DNA of 64,000 nt. Origin: Nostoc sp. XA010 (lineage in GTDB: Bacteria; Cyanobacteriota; Cyanobacteriia; Cyanobacteriales; Nostocaceae). Position 1 is the stretch's first letter. The number at the start of each line of letters is the position of its first letter. A model generated the notes under the pieces. The model was not told the DNA's origin. It worked only from the letters and a program-made list of their open reading frames with translations, and did no database searches. The stretch covers positions 1 to 64,000 of the forward strand of contig NZ_JAIVFX010000004.1 in the NCBI RefSeq assembly GCF_020829625.1. Direction: 5' to 3'. Shown piece after piece: positions 15,026-24,339 of the stretch. Both the position numbers and the translations under genes were made by a program.

Positions 15026-16861
15026 ATGTTGAATTTGCGCTGGAATTATAGATATATATTTTTCCTGCTTTCGTTGCTAGATATTCTAGCCATCCTGGTT
15101 TTTTATCCAGTCAAAAGTCAGGCTGAACTGCCTAAATCTGATGTATCTCCTACTGAAGTAGAAGATAACAAAGCTCCACAAGTAGTTGTCAATCAAACAG
15201 TAGACACTTCAATTGCACCAGTCACTCGTAAAAAAGCTCCAAATAATCTCCGAGAGCAAGTTACACCTGTCTCGCAATTGTTGCAAGTTGCACCACTAAC
15301 TGACAAAAAAGCTCCAAACAATTCTGCGGCACAAGTAACATCCGTCTCGCAACTGTCAGATATTAAGCCGACAGATTGGGCATTTCAAGCATTACAGTCT
15401 CTAGTTGAGCGCTACGGTGTAATTGCAGGATATACAGATGCCACATTTAAAGGCGATCGTTCTCTAACGCGCTATGAGTTTGCAGCTGGGTTGAATGCAG
15501 CTTTAGATCGCCTCGATGAACTAATAGCGACTTCAACGACAGATTTAGTCAAACGGGAAGACTTGGATACTATCAAAAAACTACAAGAACAATTTTCTCC
15601 AGAACTCGCTCAACTTCGGGGACGCGTAGATAGCTTGGAAGCGCGAACTGCGAATTTAGAAGCAACTCAGTTTACGACCACAACCAAACTTATAGGTCGA
15701 TCTCAGATTGTCCTTGGCGAACTTATAGCAGGCAATAACGTCGTCACCAAGAGACCAGCACCTAACAATGCCACACTTCAAGGCTCAACTTCTTTACGGT
15801 TAAACACCAGTTTTAACGGTAAAGATTCACTAGCTATAACAATAGGAGGTGGAAATATTGAATCATTAGGACAAGCACCACCTACTCCGCTAAATCCAAC
15901 AGGTGGATTATTGGGAACTTATGAGGGAAGAACTGCTGATAACTCCAGTATTACTTTTGCACGCAATCAGATTATTCTCAGTGGTGTTCGCTATCGGTTT
16001 CTACCTTATCCAAATACCCAAGTCAACATTTATCCCTTGTCTGATGGAGCTAGTGAGATAGGTCTTTCTGGCCCCATTAACCCATATTTTGAATCGTCTT
16101 CTGCGACTGGTGCTAATGGGATTTCACGATTTTCACGGCGGTCTTTGGTCTATAACTATGGAGATAGCGGCCCCGGAATTGCCATACTCCAGGGATTAGG
16201 CAAACAGCTTCAATTGGGGCTAGCGTACAGCGCACCAAACGGTAGCAATCCGACACCTAATAATGGCTTATTTAAAGGCAGGTATTTAGCTTTAGCACAG
16301 TTAATATACTACTCTTCTAATCGAAATTTTCGGGTGGCAGCAACTTACGTTAATACCTATAGCCCACCAAATACTATAGGTTTTAGTGGAACAAATTTCG
16401 GCCCAGCAGTCGGGAGTAACCTGGTAAACAGCACCGTGCCGGGAGCGGCAACTGTGGGCAACCTTTATGGTCTACAGGCGTTTTATCAAGTTAATCCCAA
16501 GTTTGCAGTCAATGCGTGGGTAAGTTATGGAACACACCGTTATTTGGGGCGCGGAGATGGCGAAGCTATGGATTGGGCCGTAGGACTGGCATTCCCGGAT
16601 CTTTTTAGTGAAGGTGCTCTAGGGGGGATTTTAGTTGGTATGGAGCCGAAACTCACCAGTCTTAGTAGGAATGTAGATTTGGGAGCAGGTGCGGGACAAG
16701 CGGACAAAGATACTTCCCTGCACGTTGAGGCATTCTACCAATATAAAATCGGAGATAATATTGAGGTTACGCCGGGTTTGATCTGGATTACTGCACCGAA
16801 CTCTGATGCTAGCAATCCTGATAGTTTATTTGCTTGGGTTCGTACTGTCTTTAGGTTTTAA
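15026..16861 (+). CDS. SLH-domain porin of the cyanobacterial OprB/SomA type
   Basis: The 611-residue outer-membrane protein begins with a signal sequence (YIFFLLSLLDILAILVFYPV) and a spacer with two imperfect repeats around KKAPNN. It continues with one S-layer homology domain (DIKPTDWAFQALQSLVERYG to RYEFAAGLNAALDRL) that anchors to peptidoglycan-linked polysaccharide, then a short coiled coil (LRGRVDSLEARTANLEA). The remaining 380 residues form the OprB-type beta barrel ending in the aromatic residue Phe (VRTVFRF), as outer-membrane proteins do. In cyanobacteria such porins carry inorganic ions, including iron. A good Shine-Dalgarno (AAGGAG) precedes the ATG. Position next to the organosulfur island is suggestive, but specificity for sulfonates is unproven. 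Confidence 0.9.
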   Translation: MLNLRWNYRYIFFLLSLLDILAILVFYPVKSQAELPKSDVSPTEVEDNKAPQVVVNQTVDTSIAPVTRKKAPNNLREQVTPVSQLLQVAPLTDKKAPNNSAAQVTSVSQLSDIKPTDWAFQALQSLVERYGVIAGYTDATFKGDRSLTRYEFAAGLNAALDRLDELIATSTTDLVKREDLDTIKKLQEQFSPELAQLRGRVDSLEARTANLEATQFTTTTKLIGRSQIVLGELIAGNNVVTKRPAPNNATLQGSTSLRLNTSFNGKDSLAITIGGGNIESLGQAPPTPLNPTGGLLGTYEGRTADNSSITFARNQIILSGVRYRFLPYPNTQVNIYPLSDGASEIGLSGPINPYFESSSATGANGISRFSRRSLVYNYGDSGPGIAILQGLGKQLQLGLAYSAPNGSNPTPNNGLFKGRYLALAQLIYYSSNRNFRVAATYVNTYSPPNTIGFSGTNFGPAVGSNLVNSTVPGAATVGNLYGLQAFYQVNPKFAVNAWVSYGTHRYLGRGDGEAMDWAVGLAFPDLFSEGALGGILVGMEPKLTSLSRNVDLGAGAGQADKDTSLHVEAFYQYKIGDNIEVTPGLIWITAPNSDASNPDSLFAWVRTVFRF

Positions 16862-16869
16862 CCTTTGAC

Positions 16870-16908
16870 CAAGAGGCAGGGGAGCAGGGGGCAGGGAACA
16901 GGGGAGAA
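16870..16908. repeat. Purine-rich short tandem repeat
   Basis: GAGGCAGGGGAGCAGGGGGC and similar units directly follow the porin stop. This is the same repeat type as at 9437-9515 and within tamB. Confidence 0.7.
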
Positions 16909-16982
16909 AGATACTGGAATACAAGGTGCAAAAAGGGTTTCAGAGCAAGTAAATTTATTTATGCCCTCCTGCCCCTTTTCCT

Positions 16983-17066
16983 CTTCTATGACACTCCCCG
17001 GACTGATTAAACTTTGCTTACACTCCTTTAATCGAAAAGTCGGGGGATTCTTGAGTCTTAGTTAGG
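16983..17066 (-). mobile_element. Right-end remnant of an IS200/IS605-type element
   Basis: On the minus strand this reads CTAAGACTCAAGAATCCCCC..., a stem-forming segment, and ...GGGGAGTGTCA. That is the same arrangement as the right end of the TnpB element here (GAGTCTTAGGAATCTCCCGC ... GAGGATGTCAA). No tnpB coding sequence remains. It is probably a relic or a small non-autonomous derivative. Confidence 0.45.
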
Positions 17067-17520
17067 GAGCGGCTTAACTCGCAAGTAGAGACATATTAGC
17101 TTGGATATATACACAAAATAATCCAAAAAGCAAGGCTAATTAGATAGGTAATCAAATTTATTTTACATAACTTGACGTTTGAATTTGTTTACTAAAATAC
17201 TTGCTTTTTGTCGAAAACTGTGAAAAGCTTTGTTATGGCTAAACTACGGTTTATCTATCAACTTAATGTACTTACTAGCTATCAATCTGGTGGCAACCTG
17301 TCTTAAGGAGCCACAATTTAAGGCTACTAAACTATCGATTCAGTAATTAAAAACCTAACCTCCAGCCCACTTCCCTTGTAGGTGAGAGGTTCGAGGATTA
17401 CTAAATTGGTGTTGTCGTAAGTCGTCAAGTAGGTAGGCAAACAGATTTATGAAATGGTGTGCAGCATTGATGGGGTGAAGACTTGGTGCTTAAGACTTTA
17501 TCGATGGGGGGAAATTGTAG
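17067..17520. other. Leader region of the flavoprotein/ferredoxin pair
   Basis: No gene recognised; AT-rich with no convincing riboswitch fold by eye. The promoter for the downstream pair is expected here. Confidence 0.4.
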
Positions 17521-19146
17521 ATGCTGAAGACGTTAACAACCGATTTTGAACTCGACTTAGAAGGCGATGTGCTTGTGATTGGAGGTGGGCCAGCTGGAAC
17601 TTGGGCGGCTTGGAGTGCTGCATCAAGTGGAGCTAGGGTGATCCTCGTAGACAAAGGGTATTGTGGAACAACTGGATGCGCTGCTGCATCTGGTAATGGT
17701 GTGTGGTATGTGCCACCTGACCCAGAAGCACGAGAAACAGCAAAAGCAAGTCGGGAATCGTTGGGTGGGTTTTTATCCGATCGCAACTGGATGGATCGGG
17801 TATTGAATCAGACTTATGTCAACGTTAATCAGTTAGCAGAGTGGGGTTATCCCTTTCCTACCGACGATGAAGGTAAACCCTATCGGCGATCGCTGCAAGG
17901 GCCCGAGTATATGCGCCTGATGCGGCGACAAATCCAACGGGCAGGAGTCAAAATTTTAGACAACAGCCCCGCCTTAGAATTACTGGTAGATGACGATGGT
18001 GCTGTTGCTGGTGCAACAGGTGTGAACCGTCAGACTGGTGAGAAATGGATAGTGCGATCGCAGTCCACAATTATTGCAACAGGCGGCTGTGCGTTTCTCA
18101 GTAAAGCGTTAGGATGCAACGTCCTGACAGGGGATGGTTATTTAATGGCGGCAGAAGCTGGTGCTGAGATGTCGGGTATGGAATTTTCCAATGCTTATGG
18201 CATCTCTCCCGCCTTTTCTTCAGTTACCAAAACCCTGTTCTATAATTGGGCAACCTTCACCTACGAAGATGGTAGTGTGATTCCGGGGGCAAGTTCTCAT
18301 AGACGTTCAGTAATTGCCCAGACATTGCTGCAACAGCCGGTTTACGCCATCATAGACAAAGCGGCGGAATCAATGCGGGCATCTATGCGTTTAGCACAGC
18401 CCAACTTCTTTTTACCCTTTGATCGTGCAGGTATTGATCCCTTTACTCAACGTTTTCCTGTGACTCTGCGCCTAGAGGGAACTGTGCGCGGTACGGGAGG
18501 AATTCGGATTGTAGATGAGAGCTGTGCCAGTTCTGTGCGGGGACTCTATGCAGCAGGAGATGCTGCTACACGCGAACTGATTTGTGGTGGATTTACTGGT
18601 GGTGGTAGCCACAATGCAGCTTGGGCAATATCTTCTGGCTATTGGTCCGGGAAATCGGCTGCTGAATATAGCCGCAGTTTGGGGGAACAGAAAACTCAAC
18701 GACTAGTTTTGGGTGTTGGAGAGGTAGTATTACACAGTGGGAGCGATCGCTCTCAAACCTTGGCAACTGATGAACTAATTCAGGCAGTCCAAGCTGAAGT
18801 ATTTCCTTACGAAAAGAACTATTTCCGTACAGAACAAGGCTTAACTGAATCTTTGGGTAAGCTAAATCATCTTTGGCAAGAACTCCGCAGTAGCCAGGTA
18901 ACATCAGAAAAAGAACTGATCCGGGCGCGAGAAGCTGCGGCAATGGTAGCCACAGCCCGGTGGATGTATAGCAGTGCCATTGAACGTAAAGAAACTCGTG
19001 GTATGCACAAACATCAAGATTATCCAGAACTTGATGCTAACCAGCAACATCACCTGATTAGCGGCGGATTAGATCAAGTCTGGGTAAAGGTTCAGTCTTT
19101 AGAGAGTACAGAAAAGTCACAATCCAAAATAGGAGCGTTAGTGTGA
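17521..19146 (+). CDS. FAD-dependent oxidoreductase, AprA/fumarate-reductase flavoprotein-like
   Basis: The 541-residue flavoprotein belongs to the succinate dehydrogenase/fumarate reductase/adenylylsulfate reductase superfamily. FAD contacts are DVLVIGGGPAGTWAAWSAA at the N-terminus, then GTTGCAAASGNGVW, TIIATGGCAF and the C-terminal GLYAAGDAATRELICGGFTG. The small 2x[4Fe-4S] ferredoxin encoded next, overlapping by 4 bases, is the natural electron partner, giving an AprAB-like heterodimer. Unlike true APS reductase it sits among sulfonate-uptake genes. I infer oxidation or reduction of a sulfur compound released from organosulfur substrates. It carries no signal peptide and is therefore cytoplasmic. 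Substrate unknown. Confidence 0.8.
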   Translation: MLKTLTTDFELDLEGDVLVIGGGPAGTWAAWSAASSGARVILVDKGYCGTTGCAAASGNGVWYVPPDPEARETAKASRESLGGFLSDRNWMDRVLNQTYVNVNQLAEWGYPFPTDDEGKPYRRSLQGPEYMRLMRRQIQRAGVKILDNSPALELLVDDDGAVAGATGVNRQTGEKWIVRSQSTIIATGGCAFLSKALGCNVLTGDGYLMAAEAGAEMSGMEFSNAYGISPAFSSVTKTLFYNWATFTYEDGSVIPGASSHRRSVIAQTLLQQPVYAIIDKAAESMRASMRLAQPNFFLPFDRAGIDPFTQRFPVTLRLEGTVRGTGGIRIVDESCASSVRGLYAAGDAATRELICGGFTGGGSHNAAWAISSGYWSGKSAAEYSRSLGEQKTQRLVLGVGEVVLHSGSDRSQTLATDELIQAVQAEVFPYEKNYFRTEQGLTESLGKLNHLWQELRSSQVTSEKELIRAREAAAMVATARWMYSSAIERKETRGMHKHQDYPELDANQQHHLISGGLDQVWVKVQSLESTEKSQSKIGALV

Positions 19147-19472
19147 TTGAGTTGGTCAGCGAGTCGCGGTGCATAAAATGTAATATCTGCGTGAATATTT
19201 GCCCAACTAACGTGTTTGACAGAGTACCTAATGCGCCGCCAACCATTGCCCGCCAGAGTGATTGCCAAACCTGTTATATGTGCGAATTGTATTGTCCAGT
19301 TGATGCTCTTTATGTTGCACCAGAAAGCGATATGAAGACTTTAGTCAATGAGGCAGAATTGGCAGAAGTTGGGCTACTGGGTAGTTACCGTGAAAACATC
19401 GGTTGGGGACATAAACGCACCTCAACAGCAAAAGCCGATCAAACATTCCAAATTTTGAAGCAGATGAAATAG
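19143..19472 (+). CDS. 2x[4Fe-4S] ferredoxin-like subunit (AprB-like)
   Basis: The 109-residue protein has two cluster motifs: CIKCNICVNICPTNVF (CxxCxxCxxxCP) and CQTCYMCELYCPVDALYV. This is the classic bicluster ferredoxin fold, with a 40-residue C-terminal extension (LGSYRENIGWGHKR...). It starts at GTG 19143, overlapping the TGA of the flavoprotein gene (GTGA), which indicates translational coupling and a fixed 1:1 complex. The extension is comparable to the tail by which AprB wraps around AprA, though much shorter; this comparison is inference. Confidence 0.85.
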   Translation: MIELVSESRCIKCNICVNICPTNVFDRVPNAPPTIARQSDCQTCYMCELYCPVDALYVAPESDMKTLVNEAELAEVGLLGSYRENIGWGHKRTSTAKADQTFQILKQMK

Positions 19473-19634
19473 TAACGTGATGCAACTTATCGTTAGAACC
19501 CCGCTTCCATTCCTCTCCCCCACTCCTGAGAGGCTTTGATTGTTGCTCCCCAACACTAGTAGGGAAGGGGTTGGGGTTAGTGAGAGAAAGTTGCACACGG
19601 CGACGGCGTAATAGTTAGGTCAGAGAAGAGAGTC

Positions 19635-20687
19635 ATGCTAGCAATCGCAGTAGGAACAGGTTCTACCAGTAAAAATAAATTTACTTCCAGATTATCAACT
19701 TCAGTTGCTTGTGTCCTACTGCTACTAATTACAGGATGTAGCCAAGGCGAAACTAAATCTGCTCAATCGATTGAGGCTATTAATGCCAATAGTGCTGTTG
19801 CTGCATCTAACAACATTTCTACCTTACGTATAGGTTATGTAGGTAGTTCAGAACCGACAGGGCCACTTGGTTGGGCAAAGAAAAAGGGAATATTAGAGCG
19901 TGAGTTGCAAAAACTAGGATTTAAAAACATTACTTTTGCAAGGTTTCCTAACGGACCGGATCTAAATGAGGCGCTTGTTGCAGGACAATTAGATATTGGT
20001 TCTTTAGGCGATACACCAGCCATAGTTTTGAGAGCAAGGGGTCAGGAAACGCGACTGCTGCGGATTACTCAATTTAATACAACCGCCTGGTTAGTAGCGA
20101 AAAAGAATGGCCCGCGATCGCTTGCTGAACTTAAAGGTCAAACAATAGCTACCCAAAAAGGCTCTTATATGCATCGATACCTGCTGGGTCTGTTAGCTGA
20201 AGCTAAAATTGCCAAGGATGTAAAGGTTGTCCACTTGATGACTACTGAGGCAAAAGGGGCTTTAGAACGTGGTGATGTAGCAGCTTATGCAACTTCAAGC
20301 GATTTAGGACCTTTTCTAAAATCACAAGGGTTTCCAGTAATTGATTCTTCTGCAAATCATAAAGGTCTGTCAGCGACATCATTAGTTGTAGCAACCGAAA
20401 GCTTTCTAGCGAAACAGCCTAATTTTCCCCAGAAATTTAATGCAATTCTCACAGAAGCAGCCAAGGATTTAAAAGCTAATTCTGAAGAATATTATCAGTA
20501 TCATGCTCAAACTACTAAATATCCCATCAATATCATTAAAGTATCATTCCCACTCAAACAGGTATCAGAAGAACCATTACCAGCCGAGGGTGTGGAGCTT
20601 TTAGAGGGGACAAAGAAATTTTTAGTTTCGCAGGGTTTAGCAAAGTCGGACTTTAAATTAGCAGATTGGGCTGTTAAAGAAAAATAG
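19635..20687 (+). CDS. SsuA/TauA-type ABC substrate-binding lipoprotein 1
   Basis: The 350-residue protein has an N-terminal signal with a lipobox (LLLLITGC), so the mature lipoprotein would start at Cys. The NMT1/SsuA fold shows LRIGYVGSSEPTGPLGWAKK, then LVAGQLDIGSLGDTPAIVLR and LKGQTIATQKGSYMHRYL. Such proteins bind aliphatic sulfonates, taurine or related anions and deliver them to an SsuBC-like transporter, but no permease or ATPase gene is in this window. It is the most divergent of the paralogs here. It lies 162 bases downstream of the ferredoxin gene, possibly in the same transcript. Confidence 0.85.
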   Translation: MLAIAVGTGSTSKNKFTSRLSTSVACVLLLLITGCSQGETKSAQSIEAINANSAVAASNNISTLRIGYVGSSEPTGPLGWAKKKGILERELQKLGFKNITFARFPNGPDLNEALVAGQLDIGSLGDTPAIVLRARGQETRLLRITQFNTTAWLVAKKNGPRSLAELKGQTIATQKGSYMHRYLLGLLAEAKIAKDVKVVHLMTTEAKGALERGDVAAYATSSDLGPFLKSQGFPVIDSSANHKGLSATSLVVATESFLAKQPNFPQKFNAILTEAAKDLKANSEEYYQYHAQTTKYPINIIKVSFPLKQVSEEPLPAEGVELLEGTKKFLVSQGLAKSDFKLADWAVKEK

Positions 20688-20691
20688 GAAG

Positions 20692-20745
20692 TGTGGAATA
20701 GGGAATAAAGGAGTAGGGGGAGCTGAGGAAGCAGGAATCACTAAC
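20692..20745. repeat. Short purine-rich repeat
   Basis: Degenerate units of the GGGAATA/GGGGAGC type directly follow the binding-protein stop. Confidence 0.4.
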
Positions 20746-20763
20746 TTTTCTAAGCAACAGTAA

Positions 20764-21110
20764 TTTGATTTGGCACTGGGACACTCGCAATAAAGACCAT
20801 TTGGTGGAAAATAACAATTCCGCCAATGTTAATTATGAAGAACTGCTAGAATTCTATACCCATAGTGCTACTTAAGGCCCATATTTTCTACATCATTACG
20901 GAGACTTTTGGGTGGAAATCCAAGCAGATATTACCAACCGCATCTTTGACAGTTACCGGAACTCGCGCCACAGCAACTAAGTATGGATTTGACCGTTACT
21001 GGCGGGATTTACGAACCTTTACCCTTCACGATCCTGTAGACTACAAATTGCGTGCGATCGGCGATTGGGTACTCAATGAGCAACTACCTGTCATTACCCA
21101 ATATTCTTAA
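20764..21110 (+). pseudogene. Decayed DszC/SfnC-like (acyl-CoA dehydrogenase family) monooxygenase
   Basis: Only the C-terminal third can be read, in pieces. One frame gives NVNYEELLEFYTHSAT, a stop, then GPYFLHHYGDFWVEIQADI. After a frame change comes TGTRATATKYGFDRYWR, RDLRTFTLHDPVDYKLRA and IGDWVLNEQLP to the stop at 21108-21110. TKYGFDRYWR...THTLHDP-like sequence is typical of FMNH2-dependent sulfone/thiophene monooxygenases related to acyl-CoA dehydrogenases. At least one stop and one frameshift are present and the 5' part is missing. Its site between two sulfonate-binding proteins fits a lost organosulfur oxidation step. Confidence 0.75.
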
Positions 21111-21380
21111 GGCATTGAACAAGACAGAGTTTCATTCACAAGTTTCAATCTTTTAATAGCACGATATTGGAGTGAGAAGATCCTACTCCACTTCCTAAAT
21201 TTTTCCTCCTAACTATTAAATTTTCAGTTCCTCGAGTCGTTGCGGGGTGGGTAATACCCACTCTCTTACCTAATTTAAAAAATAAAGTTTTTAAAATTAT
21301 TAAAGAAGATTTTTTGTTTTTTACATTGCAATTAATCATCATTTTTCTAACTACTTAGAGGGAAATCAATAAAACAACCC

Positions 21381-22475
21381 ATGCCAGCTTTAAAAGGAAA
21401 GTTTGAATTCAGAAAAAGCCAGAGAACAACACGTCGTTCCTTATTGTTTGCTCTGGGCTACTGCTTAATGCTATCAACAGCCCTATCAAGTTGTAGTGAG
21501 GCAAAAAATAACACTCAACAGCCGGAAACTTTGCCTAAATCCGTCGCTTCATCTAGCACTACAGAGAAGCAAGTAGTACGGATTGTACGTTCAAAACAAC
21601 TTACCGCTTTAGCAATTTTAGAAAAACAGGGTTCTTTAGAAAAGCGATTAGAGCCTCTGGGTTTTAAAGTACAGTGGGCTGAGTTTGCAGCTGGGCCACA
21701 ACAGCTAGAAGCTCTGAATGCAAATGGACTGGATATCGCATCTACAGCTGAATCGCCTCCTGTATTTTCACAAGCAGCAGGGGCACCTCTTGTTTATCTA
21801 GCTACTACACGCCCTAGTGGTAAAGCCATTTCACTTTTAGTTCCTGTAAACTCACCGATTAAAAGTGTTAGCGATTTGAAGGGTAAAAAAGTAGCTTTTC
21901 AAAAAGCCTCCATTGGGCACTATCTATTAGTTAAAGCATTAGAAGACGCAGGATTAAAACTGAGTGATGTCCAATCAATTTTTCTACCGCCGCCAGACGC
22001 AAATGTGGCATTTAGCCAGAACAAGGTGGATGCTTGGTATATTTGGGAGCCATTCGCTACCCGAAATGTACAAAATAAGGTAGCTCGTGTTTTAGCAGAT
22101 GGTGGTAAGTTGCGGGATACTGGCAACTTTTACTCAACCTCACGCCAGTTTTATCAGGCTCATCCTGATGTTATCAAAGTGTTTCTAGAGGAGCTAGAAA
22201 AGGCAGAAATTTGGACTAAGGATCATCCCAAAGAAGTAGCACAACTGCTTGCTCCTGTAACTCAACTAGATCCACCTACTTTAGAAATAATGCATGATAA
22301 ATATGATTATGGGCTACTACCAATTACTGAGAAAACCATTACCAAGCAACAACAGGTTGCAGATAAGTGGTACAGCTTAGGACTTATCCCCAAAAAAGTG
22401 AATGTTAGAAATGGGTTTTTGACGCCTGAAGAGTACGCCAAAATTACTCCCTCAGAGGTGTTAGCGAATAAGTAG
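21381..22475 (+). CDS. SsuA-type ABC substrate-binding lipoprotein 2
   Basis: The 364-residue protein has a basic N-terminus with an RR pair, a hydrophobic signal and a lipobox (LSTALSSC). The binding-protein core reads VRIVRSKQLTALAILEKQGS, then FAAGPQQLEALNANGLDIAS and LKGKKVAFQKASIGHYLL. The hinge region includes KVDAWYIWEPFATRNV, as in aliphatic sulfonate and nitrate/taurine-type binding proteins. It is followed 36 bases later by the tauD pseudogene with its own AGGAG, so the two formed an operon. Its C-terminal sequence YGLLPITEKTITKQQQVADK is closely matched by the broken copy at 24.1 kb, showing recent duplication. Confidence 0.87.
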   Translation: MPALKGKFEFRKSQRTTRRSLLFALGYCLMLSTALSSCSEAKNNTQQPETLPKSVASSSTTEKQVVRIVRSKQLTALAILEKQGSLEKRLEPLGFKVQWAEFAAGPQQLEALNANGLDIASTAESPPVFSQAAGAPLVYLATTRPSGKAISLLVPVNSPIKSVSDLKGKKVAFQKASIGHYLLVKALEDAGLKLSDVQSIFLPPPDANVAFSQNKVDAWYIWEPFATRNVQNKVARVLADGGKLRDTGNFYSTSRQFYQAHPDVIKVFLEELEKAEIWTKDHPKEVAQLLAPVTQLDPPTLEIMHDKYDYGLLPITEKTITKQQQVADKWYSLGLIPKKVNVRNGFLTPEEYAKITPSEVLANK

Positions 22476-22511
22476 TTATCCCAAGAATAAACTGAAATAC
22501 AGGAGAATGTG

Positions 22512-23376
22512 ATGCCTACCTTAACTTTGACAGAGGTTAAAATTAGTTCTATTGATGCTCTTTTGGGAGCCATAGTTACCAATATTGATGCCAGTCAACC
22601 GATCGCACCTGAAGTTATATTACAACTTAAGCAAGCTTTGCGCGATCGCCACATCTTAATTTTCAAAGACCAAAAGCTCTCCGATGAACAGCTTTTGAAC
22701 TTTTCTCTATATTTTGGCGCACTGTTTGTACCCATCTGATGAAACTCCAGTATTGGCTTCTAAACCAGGAGAAACTCCGGTGGTGATTCCGATTTCCAAT
22801 GTCGATGGTGGCTATACCGGTACTGGAGAACTCACTTTCCATTCTGATCACAAATGGACTCCTACCCCATCTAGTGGTTCACTTCTTTATGCGTTAGAAA
22901 TACCAACTCATGGTGGAGATACTTATTGGTTAAATACCAATTTAGCCTATGAGGCATTAGATGAAGCCACCAAAGAACGGATTGCAGATTTACAGTTAAT
23001 TACCTACAACCCATTTTTGCGAGATCGGAATGCACCCAGGTCTTTGTATCGTTTAGACAAAACTATTCCTTTAATCAGTCCGATCTTTCCCCATCCTTTA
23101 GTTAGAACACATCCAGAAAGTGGTAAAAAGCATCTTTACTTAGATGCTGCTACAGAAGTGGAAATTGTCGGGTTAGAGCCGGAAGAAGGATCTAAACTGA
23201 TTGAACAGTTGAGACAACATCTAACTCAACCCAAGTTCTACTACAAACACAAATGGTCTGTAGGTGATATTGTCTACTGGGATAACCAAGCTACCTTGCA
23301 TTACCGTCAAGCATTTGATCCAAATGAGCGACGAGTATTAAAGCGGGTTAGCCTTGCAGGTAGTCGTCCCTTTTAG
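22512..23376 (+). pseudogene. tauD: TauD-family Fe(II)/2-oxoglutarate dioxygenase, frameshifted
   Basis: The first part (ATG 22512, AGGAG 6 bases upstream) reads MPTLTLTEV... to NFSLYFGALF and then stops at 22737-22739 after a frame change. The remainder continues in the +1 frame as YPSDETPVLASKPGETPVVI through to SLAGSRPF, with 1-base dislocation near 22728-22732. The iron ligands are present: HSD in LTFHSDHKW and the distal His in NQATLHYR, with the 2-oxoglutarate Arg in NERRVLKRVSL. TauD-type enzymes release sulfite from taurine or alkylsulfates. A single base change would restore a protein of about 288 residues, so this is either a very young pseudogene or a sequencing error. It follows binding protein 2 directly. 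Confidence 0.85.
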
Positions 23377-23658
23377 GATTTATAGCTTAGAAGATTAAGC
23401 TAATCGGCGTTTGATTCTATATATTCTTAAGCCAGTCAAGAGTTATTCTAACTCTTGGCTGATTAAACTTGTCTAAATGTCAAACTATGTGCTTATAAAA
23501 ATACATAGTAAAAATATTAGTTTTTTGTTTAAAACAAGTGTTTATAAATACTTTATTTTAAGAAAAGGCTTGATAGTATCTAAGCTGAACCTGAGAGTTA
23601 CAAGAACTCATTAAAAGCGCTAAAACAAAAATTATTAAAATTAAATATAAAAAATATT

Positions 23659-24253
23659 ATGGCACTTTTCAATTTTTTGCAAAGTCTCAACTTGTCTATC
23701 AATAAGCCGCAACAATCAAAAATAAATAAGACAAAGACAGTATGTAAATATAGCCTAAATACTAAACCTATAGAAGCAAAATATAAAATTGAGCGTAAAC
23801 ATATATCTTTACTCATGGCTGCTTGCTCCCTAACGATACCAATGAGCATAGTTGGTTGTAATCAAGAAACTAAAAATACTCAAAACGAAGCATCCGCAAT
23901 TAGTACACAATCTCAAAGTCAAACAGTTTCTAATACTCCACAAAAACAAGAGCTACGAATTGTTTATTCTAAGCTTGGTTCTCTTGCAGTAATGAGAAAG
24001 CAAGAAACTCTAGAAAAAAGTTTGGCAGCAAAGAATTTTACTGTCAAGTGGCTCTACTCTCAAAACAATTCATAGTAAAGCAATATATGGTCTGCTACCA
24101 ATCACCGATCAAGTTGTTAACAAACAACAAATAGCCGATTTATGGTATACACAAGGACTTTTACCAAATAAGGTTAATGTCAAAGATGGAGTACTTACTC
24201 CAGAGGAATATGCAGCATTCACACCTTATTCAATTAATTCTAATAGTAAATAA
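23659..24253 (+). pseudogene. SsuA-type binding protein with an internal deletion
   Basis: The 5' part (138 codons from 23659) gives a lipobox-like SIVGC, LRIVYSKLGSLAVMRKQET and SLAAKNFTVKW, and stops at 24073-24075. Immediately afterwards the same family resumes at its C-terminus: YGLLPITDQVVNKQQIADLW, then LLPNKVNVKDGVLTPEEYAA to a TAA at 24251-24253. About 190 central residues, including the hinge, are missing, so the protein cannot bind ligand. The two pieces match the start and end of binding protein 2, so this is a paralog that lost its middle by deletion. Confidence 0.88.
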
Positions 24254-24339
24254 TTGTAATTAGCTTTAAAAGACTAGAAAACTTAACTTATTAACTGATG
24301 TCTTTATATCAGTAGTTAATCAGAAAATGAGGTGCAAAA

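Noticed and set aside
16865..17065. 66-codon ORF after the porin
   Set aside because: It is built from a tandem repeat and an IS right-end remnant; no protein-like character.
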